Below are positions 1 through 64,000 of a DNA stretch of 64,000 bases, in pieces. The notes beneath the pieces were generated by a model. That model worked only from the letters and a program-made list of their open reading frames with translations. It was not told where the DNA came from and ran no database searches. The DNA lies in NCBI GenBank assembly GCA_030674185.1, contig JAPXFY010000022.1:48107552-48171551 (forward strand), read 5' to 3'. Both the position numbers and the translations under genes were made by a program. Source of the DNA: Monoplex corrugatus. Lineage: Eukaryota > Mollusca > Gastropoda > Littorinimorpha > Ranellidae. Every line of letters begins with the position of its first letter. The stretch's first letter is position 1.

Positions 1-12
1 ATAAACACATGT

Positions 13-85
<73 letters not shown>

Positions 86-335
86 TGCATACACAAATGT
101 GCACACACACACATATAAACACAAACACACAGAGTGAGAAAGGGAGATAGAGGGGGAGAGAGAGAGAGAGTAGGGAGAGAGAGAGAGAGAAAGGGGGGAG
201 AGACAGAGACAGACAGACAAACAAACAGATGGAAAAGAGAGACTGAGAAAGAGACTGACACAGACATAAGACAAACACAAAAAGAAAAGATGGAAAAAGA
301 CAGAGAAACAGAGAAACACAGATAGACAAAATGGA
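1..335. repeat. (CA)n microsatellite followed by purine-rich GAGA/GACA tract
   Basis: Bases 15-80 are nearly pure CA; from about 130 to 330 the plus strand is an imperfect GA/GACA-rich tract. Open frames here are repeat translations. Confidence 0.9.
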
Positions 336-339
336 CAGC

Positions 340-813
340 CGGATAGAAATACCAACACAAAATCAAAAAAACAAGTCTCACACAAGTGTCACTGCAAAAC
401 AATAGCTTAAACAATTCTCCTTCTCAAAGTCTACAGAGTACATAAGTTTAATTAACAAATTCTTAGTTACATAAGTAAACATTCACACACACACCTGAGC
501 AATGACCAAACTTAGCACAACAAACATTCTTTAAAAAAAAAAAAGAGAGATAACTGCTGTAAAAATTCTGAAACTGATCTTCTGATTAATTATCAAATCT
601 GACATACCAGACTTATTATAAAAATAGTCCCAAATCTCAAAGAAATTCGACTAACTGCACTAAACTATTCCAATTACATGACTTACCACTGTTACAATGC
701 CACAATGAACAATCTAGCACACTCAGTGTTCTTAAATAGACACAATACTAAATCATGATTATAATATCCCGCTCTAAGAGACAAGAGGGGTCAAAGGTAA
801 AACGTAGCCTTAC
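340..813. other. Intronic, nothing recognised
   Basis: AT-rich intron downstream of exon 16; no exon-like open stretch with matching splice sites was seen. Confidence 0.6.
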
Positions 814-53007
<52,194 letters not shown>

Positions 53008-53171
53008 GGCTGTGTCTGTCCCTTGTGGTTAGCGCTGTGTTTCACCTCAAATGGTCTGATCACTCTGCACAGCACAACAAAAATGCATTGCAAAATTTAA
53101 TGACACTTGTTTTATTTATTTGACACAGTAATCAAATGGGTTTTTTGGTTGTTGTTGTTATTGTTATTGTT

Positions 53172-53715
53172 GTTTAAAGCCCAGCCGACTGCGTAGAGCC
53201 ATATCAGGGCTATAACCGCTTCAAAACATACACAATACTTCAACAGGAAAAAAAGAAAAGAAAATGAAGCACACATATCAATGCATCTGCGCATACAATC
53301 TTAGGACACGCCCCCAGCATTGACCACTCCCTCCAATTTATCGCACAGACAACCCAAAAAACACACCTGAATACAAACTTCAGCATACTAATGACACCAA
53401 AACATATATAAAATTAAAAACGGGCATAAATTACCAAGAATTGCTTCCGCATATCTCACCTTCTTAGAGCCCAAAATGCACTTAATACATGTACAATAAC
53501 GAAAAGTACATAAGGCTTTATCGAATACATACAGGTGAATGGACCAGCAAGGCAGAAAATGATAGGAAGAAATGACAGAAAGCACAGGAACAAGGCAGAA
53601 ACAAAGAGAGTGACAGAAAAGAGGACATTTCTAGCACAGACTTTCCAGAAGGTGGGGATACTATTTATACTGAAAGGAAAGAGCCCCCGTCATCCCCACG
53701 GGGGGAATGAAATGG
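53172..53715 (-). mobile_element. Dispersed element D, long copy
   Basis: From AAAGCCCAGCCGACTGCGTA to CCCCGTCATCCCCACGGGG. About 540 bp, the best-preserved copy; parts recur at 2205, 7340, 38310, 39335, 59486 and 60870. No long frame is present. Confidence 0.82.
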
Positions 53716-53724
53716 GTACATGTC

Positions 53725-53965
53725 AGATCTCTAATCAGAAGGTACTGGGTATGTTCTGCCTAGACAACTCTGCCTGATGGGTAAAGGAGGGAATTTTCCT
53801 GACCTCCCAGGTTAACATGTGCGCAGATCTGCCTGTGCTTAAATTCCCTTTGAGCATATACACACGCAGAATATCAAATACGCACATTAAAAGTCCAGTA
53901 AGTCATGTCATCGTCTGCTATCTTATAGAAACATAAAAACACCTGAGAGTCCACTAAAGACGCAG
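53725..53965 (+). mobile_element. SINE family C copy
   Basis: GCCTGATGGGTAAAGGAGGG and CACACGCAGAATATCAAATA, shared with 41930 and 7445. Confidence 0.65.
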
Positions 53966-54270
53966 AATGTGCAACAACATAGTGGAATGTGGTCAGCTTG
54001 CCTCACCGCTGGATCATGCATAATGCGTAGTGAGTCCATCATTCATATATTTTCTAGCACTATACACCTATAATCTTTAAATATGTACAGTGCGATGAGC
54101 ATGCTTTGGGCAAGGACTGATTGCACCATACAACTGAAATCATTGTTTTTCCTATCATGATCTGCTTTTGCTAATCGTATCACCTATTCACAGTGGACTG
54201 TACTGGGCTGAGTGGTCAAGCCAGGACAAGAATCTGGTCGTCTGTCCGTTTATTGACCACAGTGAATCTT

Positions 54271-54321
54271 AACCACTTAACTCCCTCATCATACCTAGTG
54301 TGATGGCATGAAAGGGATTAC
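54271..54321. mobile_element. Foldback family F1 remnant
   Basis: TTAACCACTTAACTCCCTCA and GATGGCATGAAAGGGATTA, a weak palindrome. Confidence 0.5.
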
Positions 54322-54422
54322 TCTGGCTTTCAGGAGCTCACTACATACTGATGCCACTGATACTATGTGACGAGAAAGATCTAAATGCTGTAAGGTGCTG
54401 ACAAGGTCTTAAGATCCTATCT

Positions 54423-54483
54423 AGTGAATGGGTTTTATGTGAATCACCTCACCATCATTAACACAGAACAGCATGATACACAT

Positions 54484-54564
<81 letters not shown>

Positions 54565-54656
54565 CACACACACATACACTTACTCTAGTGAATGGGTTTT
54601 ATGTGAATCACCTCACCATCATTAACACAGAACAGCATGATACACATTTTCACACA

Positions 54657-54717
<61 letters not shown>

Positions 54718-54743
54718 TTACTCTTGCGCAAGCATGCCCGTGT

Positions 54744-54780
<37 letters not shown>

Positions 54781-54865
54781 CACGTGCACACACACACACA
54801 CACAGACACAGACACACACACACACACATACACACACACACACACACACACATACACACACACAC
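54423..54865. repeat. Duplicated segment with (CA)n arrays
   Basis: AGTGAATGGGTTTTATGTGA through GCATGATACACATTTTCACAC occurs at 54422 and 54585, each followed by a CA array and ATACACTTACTC. Confidence 0.92.
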
Positions 54866-55049
54866 CATCATCATGAACCACTAACTGTTAGATGTCTGTG
54901 GTTTAAACACAGCAACATGACTTAAATAGGGCACCGAGTCCTGAGGCAGTCATGACATGTGTCAGGAAAGGGTCAAGCTATGACCTGGCCTTAATGAGCC
55001 TTTTTAACAGGGCAATCAATTCTGCACCAGTCTGCAAGACAACTGACGT

Positions 55050-55145
55050 TTGTTTGTTTGTCTGCTTATTTGTTTGTTTGTTTTTTTGCTTGTTTGTTAG
55101 TTGATTTTTTGTTCGTTTGTTTGTTTGTTTGTTTGTTTGTTTTTA
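55050..55145. repeat. (TTTG)n tract
   Basis: TTTGTTTG repeats with interruptions. Confidence 0.88.
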
Positions 55146-55305
55146 GCACTCCAATTTTTACCACATGGGGTGTGCCAGAGAAGACAGAGAGAAACAGAAT
55201 GACAAACAGAACTGAGAAAGGCAGACACTCAGAAAGTGAGAGCGTGTGTGTCTATGAATAAATAACAAAGAAATGTGGGTCACGCTTCCACCTGAATGTA
55301 ATGCA

Positions 55306-55410
<105 letters not shown>

Positions 55411-55967
55411 TTATCAAAAACCAAGCCCTTCAACACCCATTTTCCTTCTGAACTCAGCACTTCCTCGAGATCTGTTCTTCCTTATACAACACACACCTGG
55501 CACCACTTATCATCCTTCAAGCCAGTGCGCTGGCGCACATGCATGCATGTACACACACACACACACACACACACATGCATGTACACACACACACACACAT
55601 ATATGCATGTACACACACACATATCATCTAACTCAAGTTCTCAAGTACACACATGTTTCATCTCACATCAAGAGCACCCCCCTATCTTTGACAAAATTTC
55701 TTTCAATTTCTTTTAAAAAAGAAAAGGTACAGGTTATCCCATAACCCTGAAATCGTAAGAGTATGATATGGTAAGAGACCTCAACTTTTTCCCAGCATTA
55801 TGAGAAAGAATACCCATCTCCTTTTGTTTGCTGCTTTACCATCAACAACTGAACAAGGTCATGAAAGAACTGAACAAGATCTTCAACAACTGAACAAGGT
55901 CATCAAAAACTGAACAAAGTCTGATACTTATTCAGCATTCACCACTTGATGGACAGAAAGCTGCATG

Positions 55968-56212
<245 letters not shown>

Positions 56213-56304
56213 TTTTGGGTTTTTTGTTTTGTTTTGTTGTTGTTTTTTAAGCTAGACTCGACCTCTGCAATTGAACTAACATGCAGGAGCTCTACTTCTA
56301 AATA

Positions 56305-56737
56305 ACATCATCATCATCATCATCAGGTGCCCTGCCGCATGGCATTGGCGACCATAGACTTCCAACCATCTATATCTCTCGTTGCACCCAGCATCTCCCC
56401 CACCCTCTTCATCCCCAGCCACTCTGCAAGTCCATCCAGCATTCTCTCCCTGGGTCTACCCGGTGCTCTCTTTCCCTCCAGCTTTCCCGTTGTGACCAGG
56501 TGCTCCAAATCCCCCTTCCTCATAAAATGGCCTATAAATGTTGCTTGTCTTTTCCTAATCTTCCTTATCAGTGATCGACTTGTGTCTGCCTCCATCAAGA
56601 CTGTCTCGTTTGTTTTCTTTGCTGTCCATGGTACTCTCAACATTCTTCTGAGAAACCACATCTCGGCTGCCTCAATCCTACTCTGGCTTTGCTTGCTGAC
56701 TGTCCACGTCTCGCATCCATACAACAGTATTGTCTAA
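56305..56737 (-). mobile_element. RTE-type LINE 3' end
   Basis: The minus strand is open for 133 codons: YGCETWTVSKQSQSRIEAAE, EMWFLRRMLRVPWTAKKTNE, then AAGKRAPGRPRERMLDGLAE-like GKRAPGRPRERMLDGLAEWL to the stop. It is followed by (ATG)n at 56310-56327, the tail type expected for RTE elements. The upstream reverse-transcriptase and endonuclease domains are absent (5' truncation). Confidence 0.88.
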
Positions 56738-56934
56738 ATAACATACAACCTTAAAACACAACACCTTCAAAACACTCATTAAAAACTCTATCAGTCAAAA
56801 AAAAAATTAATGAGGGACTTAGCAGCATGCAATGGGCTCATCAGAAAGATCAGGACCATACAGTAAGGTCTCCGCCACAATGAAGGGGTTGCTCAAATTA
56901 CCTAATCAACATCTCTTAGCCCACACCAGTCACC

Positions 56935-57318
56935 GTAATGTAGTGGTTGACTACCGACTGGAAGGTTGCGGGTTCAAATCCCCATCACTACCTTCAAAAA
57001 TCATTGTGGGATTTTTCGGCTCTAACCGCCTCCTACCCAGAATTGGTCGTGATATGGGCTCATTAGGAAGACTGGGACCACACGTGAATGCGTCACTGAG
57101 GGTGTTGCTCAAATTTTCTGACCAACACCGCAGGTGTCTGTATCTCTCGGGCCTGGTTGACGCCAGGATATATTATGATAGTAAGCGTAGAGTACAACCC
57201 TGTCACGCAATCTCAATCCTAGATGGAACTCCAGAGCATCATGATTATCATCCTCATCGACATCATCATCATCATCGCAAAATAAAAACTGTTTCAGCTT
57301 CTGTGGCCTTTAAAGTGG
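56935..57318 (+). mobile_element. SINE family A copy 3
   Basis: Head AATGTAGTGGTTGACTACCG, B box GCGGGTTCAAATCCCC; body to TTCTGTGGCCTTTAAAGTGG. The clearest tRNA-like head of the three copies. Confidence 0.83.
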
Positions 57319-57674
57319 CGTAGAAAATGGGATGGGGGAAAAAAAAGACATCTCTTAGCCTGGTTGCTACCAGGATACATTTTTATATTTTTCCTTCCTT
57401 TCTTTCTTTCCCTTTGGCTGTGTCCTTCCACTACATGAACTAGCCTTCTGCCAGAGTCCTCCACTTTTTTCTCTGTCTTTTGCTGTCTTTGACCATGTTG
57501 CTCTTTGTTGCCACTTAATGTCACCTTTCCAACGACTTTTCTGTCTTCCAACTATCTTGCAAGCTCAATTATCTGCCATTCTGTGCTTCTGATCATCTAT
57601 CTGTTTGTCTTTCATGCAAGTGGTCTGCCCAGCCCATTTCCATTTTGTTTTCATGACAAGTTCAACATTGTCTA

Positions 57675-59215
57675 TCACTTAGGTTCTTTGTCTAATGGTG
57701 GCATTTCAGATACATTATAAAAGCAGGGGTGCTACTCCCAAGTTTTGAAAAACCTGAAGTTGGGGTCCAGGGGCAGTGCCCTGTCGGGGGGTCAGGGGGG
57801 CACTGCCCCCCTGAAGCTGAGAAGAATTTGCATTTTTAAAGCTATTGTTGAGGCTCTCCCGTGAGCTCAGAGGTAAGTTTTAAACACAAAAAAGTAAGTG
57901 TAGAAAAGCAGAAGCATCAAACATGAACACAGAACAAATCAGAGAAGAATTTACATTTTTAAAGCTATTTTTCAGGCTCAACACAGAACACAGAACTCAA
58001 CTTATCACTTAGGGAGCAAAGCATACTTACATGTATAGAAAATCTGAAGCTCAAGTTGCCTTTATAATGATAATGGCCACCATCTTCATGGAACAGTTTC
58101 AAGTCACATCATCTGGCTCAGTTCATAAATGCTCAGTTTCAAGTCACATCATCTGGCTCAGTTCATAAATGCTATCTTCTGCAGAAAATGTCCAATGTTC
58201 CTAGTCTTATTCTGAAAGTTAAGTCTTAATTTAAGTGTGCAACAGTAAGAGTACTGCAGGAACAAACAGATGTACTGTACAATTTACTTGGTGTTAGCCT
58301 TTTCCTTCTCCTTATCGTCCCAGCGCAATCGGTTTGGAAAATCGTTGCTTCTCAAATTCTCAAAAACCGGCAGTGCCGGGAAAATTGATTAATAAAAACC
58401 AGAATTCCGGGAATTCCCGGCAGAGTAGCACCCCTGTAAAAGTAAAATTAAGCCTAAAGTACAGGGTTTTGTCTAATGGTGGCATTTCTGATACATTATA
58501 AAAGTAAAATTAAGCGTAAAGTACAGGGTTTTGTCTAATGGTGGCATTTCTGATACATTATAAAAGTGAAATTAAGCCTTTAAAGTACAGGGTTTTGTCT
58601 AATGGTGGCATTTCTGATACATTATAAAAGTGAAATTAAGCCTAAAGTACAGGGTTTTGTCTAATGGTGGCATTTCTGATACATTATAAAAGTGAAATTA
58701 AGCCTAAAGTACAGGGTTTTTGTCTAATGGTGGCATTTCTGATACATTATAAAAGTAAAATTAAGCCTAAAGTACAGGGTTTTGTCTAATGGTGGCATTT
58801 CAGATACATTATAAAAGTGAAATTAAGCCTAAAGTACAGGGTTTTGTCTAATGGTGGCATTTCTGATACATTATAAAAGTAAAATTAAGCGTAAAGTACA
58901 GGGTTTTGTCTAATGGTGGCATTTCTGATACATTATAAAAGTGAAATTAAGCCTAAAGTACAGGGTTTTGTCTAATGGTGGCATTTCTGATACATTATAA
59001 AAGTAAAATTAAGCCTAAAGTACAGGGTTTTGTCTAATGGTGGCATTTCTGATACATTATAAAAGTGAAATTAAGCCTAAAGTACAGGGTTTTGTCTAAT
59101 GGTGGCATTTCTGATACATTATAGAAGTAAAATTAAGCCTAAAGTACAGGGTTTTGTCTAATGGTGGCATTTCAGATACATTATAAAAGTAAAATTAAGC
59201 CTAAAGTACAGCTCT
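57675..59215. repeat. 62-bp minisatellite, about 13 copies, split by a TIR element
   Basis: Unit GTCTAATGGTGGCATTTCTG, then ATACATTATAAAAGTAAAAT and TAAGCCTAAAGTACAGGGTT. One unit lies left of the insertion at 57724 and about twelve lie right of it. Its edge continues into SINE-A-like sequence at 59200-59280. Confidence 0.93.
57724..58436. mobile_element. 713-bp TIR element (MITE)
   Basis: Ends are CAGGGGTGCTACTC and its exact inverse GAGTAGCACCCCTG, flanked on both sides by TAAAAG (57718-57723, 58437-58442), which reads as a 6-bp target duplication. The interior has the G/C palindrome GGGGCAGTGCC...GGCACTGCCCC at 57769-57812, a 41-bp direct repeat near 58092-58170, and no transposase frame. 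Confidence 0.88.
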
Positions 59216-59465
59216 GTCATGTAGTCTCAATCAGAAACAGAACACCATAGCTTCATCACTATTATCTATGTTTTCATCATTTACAACACTGTCAAAATGT
59301 CTCGACTCTCTGGCTCTTCATGCCCCACTCTCATGGTGACCTAACTTTCAGTGGGTTAGGAGGTGTCTTGTAGAATGGTAATGGAGGTAGTCACACAAAC
59401 CTGACACAAAATATTGGGGCAGCAAAACTGGTGGGGGAAGAAAGGATTGGAAGGCTGGTTATTGC
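59215..59465 (+). mobile_element. SINE family A 3' half, first copy of a local duplication
   Basis: GTAGTCTCAATCAGAAACAG continuing to TGTCTTGTAGAATGGTAATG; repeated at 59930-60170. Confidence 0.75.
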
Positions 59466-59485
59466 TACTGTTAGTGTTATTTCTG

Positions 59486-59720
59486 TTTAAAGCCCAGCCG
59501 ACTGCGTAGAGCCGTATCAGGGCTATAACCATTTCAAAACATAGGCCTACATAATACTTCAACAGGAATAATAAAAATAAAAAAACCAAAAAAAGGAAAA
59601 GAAAATTAAGTACACATATCAATACATTCGCACACATAATCTAAGGAGATGCCCCTGGCGTTGATCACTCTGCCCAATCTATCGCACAGGGCATTTAAAA
59701 AACATACCTGAATACAAATT
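59486..59720 (-). mobile_element. Dispersed element D, partial copy
   Basis: AAAGCCCAGCCGACTGCGTA and AGCCGTATCAGGGCTATAAC through GCGCACAGGGCATTT-like sequence. Confidence 0.8.
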
Positions 59721-59744
59721 TAAACATAACTAAGGATACTTAAA

Positions 59745-59763
59745 CATACATATATATATATAT

Positions 59764-59850
<87 letters not shown>
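59745..59850. repeat. (TA)n microsatellite
   Basis: About 95 bases of TA, broken by CATG. Confidence 0.95.
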
Positions 59851-59904
59851 TGTATATAAACAGGCCTAAATTACCCAAAACAAGTGGGGATTGGAGGGGG
59901 GACG

Positions 59905-60175
59905 GATGGTATTTCAGATAAATTATACAAGCAAAATTAAGCCTAAAGTACAGCACACAATCTCAATCAGAAATGGAACTCCATAGCATCATCACTATCA
60001 TCTATGTTTTCATCATTTACAACACTGTCAAAATGTCTCAGACTCTGTGGTTCTTCATGCCCACTCTCACGGTGACCTAATTTTCAGAGGGTTAGGTGGT
60101 GTCTTGTAGAATGGTAATGAGCAGCGTGGAGGTAGTGACACAAACCTGATGCAAAATAAGGGGCAGTAAAATTGG
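59905..60175 (+). mobile_element. Second copy of the local duplication
   Basis: GGTATTTCAGATAAATTATA, AAATTAAGCCTAAAGTACAG and TCTTGTAGAATGGTAATGAG parallel 59170-59390. Confidence 0.75.
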
Positions 60176-60199
60176 AAATGAAAAAAAAAAAAAATTGGA

Positions 60200-60865
60200 A
60201 GGCAGGAAGTTTACTTCTGTGCCAATTAACCCACCCTACCCTAGACACCACACATCTGATCCACTCATCAGGCTCTTGAAGATACAAACAACGGCCTACA
60301 TACCTGGTACACCTGATTATACCCCTTCAAAAGAAACTTGATGCACACACCTTTCCTCTCTTCTAAAATATCCAGATTAAGTGCGTGTTGTCACGTGTTC
60401 TAAAGTCAGCAGGTGCGACATTCTCATGACAGAAATGTTTGTTGTTGCACTCTGTCTGAGGTGAACCCCACATCAAATAGATCTTTTCTTGTTTTGTTTT
60501 ATTTTTATTTTTATTTTTCTTTAACAAGAAAAGAATGAAAATTAGAATATATGCACATGTGTGCACCTATGCATATACTTCATGTCATAGAAAAACCCAG
60601 GCAAGACATCACACTGTAAAAGACTGACAAAAATGTAAAAACTGTCCATTAAGGGAATACATTATGAATATCACAACATCAGGAATTTTTCGGTCATACA
60701 ATTATACATCATTAACATATTTACCATGACTCATGAATGCTAATACAATGGTTATTAGGTATTCCTGCACTGTAAAACTACATAAATGACAGCTGTGCTG
60801 TTGGTTGTTGGCATTGCTAACAACGAGCATGGTTTTTAACTGTTGTCTTTATATTAACTGGTTGT
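60200..60865. other. Nothing recognised
   Basis: Upstream of CLIP1 exon 1; no coding or repeat structure identified. Confidence 0.5.
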
Positions 60866-60869
60866 CATT

Positions 60870-60925
60870 TTTTGCCATGGTGTTAGCCCTGATATGGCTC
60901 TAGTAGTCGGCTGGGCTATAAGCAA
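60870..60925 (+). mobile_element. 3' tail of dispersed element D
   Basis: GTTAGCCCTGATATGGCTCT then AGTAGTCGGCTGGGCTATAA. Confidence 0.65.
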
Positions 60926-61199
60926 TATGAAATGAAATGAAATGTTGGCATTGCAAGAACGCCTGAAGTGCCTCTATTCTACTCATGTCTATCAAAATAA
61001 GAGGGGGGGGGGGGGGGAAGAAGATAAAAATAATTTTTTTTAAAAACTTAAACCAAGAGGAAAGGGAATGTGAAGCATCAAGAAAAATAAACGAATAACT
61101 CAATAAGTGAAATAATTTCTTTTAAAAAAACTGATATTTCATGTACCTGCATGCAAGTAAGGTTCATAAAAAGTATACAGCACCTGAAGCACAGTGAGA

Positions 61200-61246
61200 G
61201 ACAGAGAGAGAGACAGAGAGAGAGAGGGAGGGAGAGAGAGAGAGAG

Positions 61247-61319
<73 letters not shown>

Positions 61320-61364
61320 ATGTGATTCATATCTGTGTATGCATGTGTATGTGAATATGTTTGT

Positions 61365-61463
<99 letters not shown>

Positions 61464-61480
61464 CGCATGCACGCGCATGC
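61200..61480. repeat. (GA)n, (TG)n and GCGC cluster
   Basis: GA 61200-61250, TG 61251-61318 and 61367-61455, then GCGCGCGCGCATGCACGCGC. Confidence 0.94.
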
Positions 61481-61589
61481 ACGCGCACGCATCTGTTTGA
61501 GTCTCTGTGTGTGTTCCTTAACAGTAGTGAATCTGAACTAAAGTGACGGTCAATTAGTAACATTCAAGCAAATGGATATCAGAAAGACA

Positions 61590-61915
61590 TGAAAATAGAA
61601 AGAGAATGCACATTTAACCAACAAAACAAGACAGAAGCATATTAATTTCAGCCTACTGGCCTCTGTCAAGTGTATACAAAAAGACTACAACTTACAAAGA
61701 GGTTCATTAGATTTATGACAAAAAATCAAAGAACCAGATAATTTCCTGATACTCTGATAGGCAAATCGTGACATTGCTTTTGTCCTAAACCGAGGGACTC
61801 GGTTCTTTGCTGTCTTTTGTGTATGACTGACAAAGAGCAGTTGGCTGAAAATGTGTGCCCGTCTATCATCGATTAGATAACACATTCTCGATCTATTTTC
61901 ATGTGTTCCTGATTC
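61590..61915. mobile_element. Foldback element, family F2, long form
   Basis: ATGAAAATAGAAAGAGAATG near 61590 is inverted by ACATTCTCGATCTATTTTCATG near 61885-61903. The centre keeps TGACTGACAAAGAGCAGTTG and GGCTGAAAAT. Confidence 0.72.
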
Positions 61916-62359
61916 CTAACAGTAATGCAATCTCTACATAACAATAATCTTAGAATTATGGAGCAGTGTTTACACCCAGCATGTATCTTATGGCACATCA
62001 TTTATCTGGTTTTCACTGTTCTGCTTCGTTTCTTATTTTGTGCACTCCCCCCACCCCACCCCCCCCCACCCCCAGCCGTTACCCAATTAATTGACTTGAG
62101 ACACTGGTGGCTATTTCTGGAAACGTCTTGTGTTATTCCAGCAGATTCTGGCAGGGTGCAATGTTTTTACTGCCGTTCATTATCCAATCCCTTAGTTAAA
62201 GACCTACCCTCGCTCCTGTCTTCTTCTCTGTGCCAAAAACATGTCTGTTTTGCTTACCTCCTGACCCCCCCCCCCTCCCCCATGATGTCATCAGCCAAAC
62301 ATCCACAGAAATTTTTCTACTTACCTGGTAATCAGGTAACCAGGAGAAGCGTGAGAGTG

Positions 62360-62965
62360 ACTTGTGTTGTGTTGTGTGTTGTGTTGTGTTGTGTTGTGTT
62401 GTGTTGTGTGTTGTGTGTTGTGTGTTGTGTGTTGTGTGTTGTGTGTTGTGTGTGTTGTGTTGTGTTGTGTTGTGTTGTGTTGTGTTGTGTTGTGTTGTGT
62501 TGTGTTGTGTGTGTGGTGTGTGGTTGTGTGGTGTGTGTGGTTGGTTTGCGTTGCGTTGCGTTGCGTTGCGTTGCGTTGCGTGGTTGCGTGGTGTGGTGTG
62601 GTGTGGTGTGGTGTGGTGTGGTGTGGTGTGGTGTGGTGTGGTGTGTTGTGTTGTGTTGTGTTGTGTTGTGTTGTGTTGTGTTGTGTTGTGTTGTGTTGTG
62701 TTGTGTTGTTGTGTTGTGTTGTGTTGTGTTGTGTTGGTTGTGTTTGTTGTTGTTGTTATGTTGTTGTGTTGTGTTGTGTTTTGCGTTGTGTTGTGCCGTG
62801 TTGTACCATGTTGTGCTGTGCTGTCCATGTTGTGCTGTGCTGTGCTGTGCTGTGCTGTGCTGTGATGTGCTGTGATGTGATGTGATGTGATTGTGATGGA
62901 TGGAGTGCAGTGTGGTGTGGTGTGGTGCAATGTTGTGTGGTGTGATGTGGTGTGTTGTGCTGTAT
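62360..62965. repeat. (GTGTT)n satellite with variant blocks
   Basis: About 600 bp of pentamer-based repeats: GTGTT blocks, a TTGCG block (62546-62582), a GTGTG-G block (62588-62644), GTGTT again, then TGCTG and TGATG forms. All six-frame open frames here follow from the repeat. Confidence 0.95.
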
Positions 62966-62969
62966 GTTG

Positions 62970-63660
62970 CTTCATCTCAGTTCATTTGGGTTGTTTCATT
63001 TCTTGGTTGTGACCTATACCAAGACTTTTTTCACAGCGTGCGTGCATGCATGCCTATGTGTGCACGCACACATGTACGTGTATGAGTGTGAGCATGCATG
63101 CAAGCACCTACACATGCATTTACCTTTGTGGGTGTACATTCGAGCGCCCATGCCCGTGCAAAGGATAAGCATTTTTTTTGCTTGTAATTTTTGGTTTCGG
63201 TATTTCATGCTTCTTTTCCCTTCTTTTTCTTTTTTTCTTTCTCTCATTTTTACACACTGGTGAGAGGAGGAAAGAAAGACCCTTGTTTTGTTTTGACTCA
63301 CAGCATGTCTGGGCTGTGAACTCCAAATAGTAGTACATCTGGCAAGAGCGAAGAGGGCAACATAAGATGACTGGTTGATAGAAAGGGGGGGGGGGGGGGG
63401 AGTAAAGGAATGGAGGGGGCTGGATGTCAAGAGGGGCAACAGCCGAGTGAGAGGGAGCACAGACTTGACGACTGTAGGAGAGAGAGAGAGACAGACAGGA
63501 AAGAAGAAAGGGAAGAAGAGAATGAGAGAAAAACAGTATGACCTACCTAAGGTCACATAATAACACATGACGAGAGAGTGGAGTCAATGGGGAGCCATTA
63601 TCAAATACAAACTTCATATTTCAAAGTACAGCCAACTCTCGCTACTCTACACATACAAGC

Positions 63661-63693
<33 letters not shown>

Positions 63694-63980
63694 TAAACCA
63701 TTACACACACACAAAGTGAAAGAGGTTATGAATTGTAATATAATATTGCAATAACAAAAACTGATGAACCATAACAAATACAAAGTTAAACAGGTTATGA
63801 ACTGTAACATAATACTGACTTTTATAGGCGAGAGAGATTGATTGGTGACGTTATCCAAGTCAGCAAGGAGCATTATCACACTGCGGAACAGGCTTCATGT
63901 GCTTTTTGCTTTACCTTAGTACCTGAGTTTTAAAAAAATGAAGGACTCCATGTAACTCCGAGGCAATGGTCTTCTCTGTA
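62970..63980. other. Nothing recognised except simple repeats
   Basis: Contains G11-12 at 63386-63400, A-run at 63665-63691 and a terminal (TG)n from 63980. No exon-like sequence identified; a CLIP1 5'UTR exon could lie here unseen. Confidence 0.5.
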
Positions 63981-64000
63981 TGTGTGTGTGTGTGTGTGTG

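Noticed and set aside
61925..62875. 316-codon plus-strand frame and overlapping frames on both strands
   Set aside because: Most of it is the GTGTT satellite translated; all frames stay open because the pentamer lacks stops.

Overview
The window is eukaryotic and looks like a lophotrochozoan animal, most likely a mollusc and possibly a gastropod. The reasons are large introns, very dense CA/TG microsatellites, tRNA-headed SINEs, RTE-like and L2/CR1-like LINE pieces and short inverted-repeat elements. The organism call is inference; no species can be named from the sequence alone.

One host gene accounts for all recognisable host coding sequence. It is an orthologue of CLIP1 (CLIP-170, the microtubule plus-end tracking protein), on the minus strand. 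Sixteen coding exons run from the start ATG at 53007 down to 814, and the gene continues past the left edge. Together they hold 2046 nt (682 codons), about 4% of the 52 kb they span. They encode a short basic Ser/Pro-rich N-terminus, CAP-Gly domain 1, a linker, CAP-Gly domain 2, a Ser-rich linker and the first part of the long coiled coil. The remaining coiled coil and the zinc-knuckle tail expected for the family must lie left of base 1. Exon phases join throughout if exon 2 uses a phase-compatible donor. Exon 5, which begins the second CAP-Gly domain, carries two single-base frame shifts that cancel exactly.

Layout, left to right: 0.8-2.5 kb, exons 16-14; 2.5-16.5 kb, a long intron with minisatellites, foldback elements and SINEs; 16.5-29 kb, coiled-coil exons 13-8, with a LINE carrying an intact 506-aa reverse-transcriptase ORF (20.5-22.0 kb) and a 2-kb, 32-bp minisatellite against exon 9; 29-37 kb, more minisatellites, exon 7 and a 608-bp MITE; 37.4-45.8 kb, the two CAP-Gly domains and linker (exons 6-2); 45.8-53 kb, intron 1 and exon 1; 53-64 kb, upstream or 5'-UTR-intron DNA with no recognisable coding exon, made of SINEs, an RTE fragment, a 713-bp TIR element nested in a 62-bp minisatellite, and simple repeats.

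The most unusual material is repeat structure. A nested foldback family with ends near TTAACCCTTTGACTCCCTCA occurs at least eleven times. A second foldback family occurs two to four times. Two MITEs have clear terminal inverted repeats and target duplications. UG-rich tracts or minisatellites sit within a few tens of bases of several splice sites.
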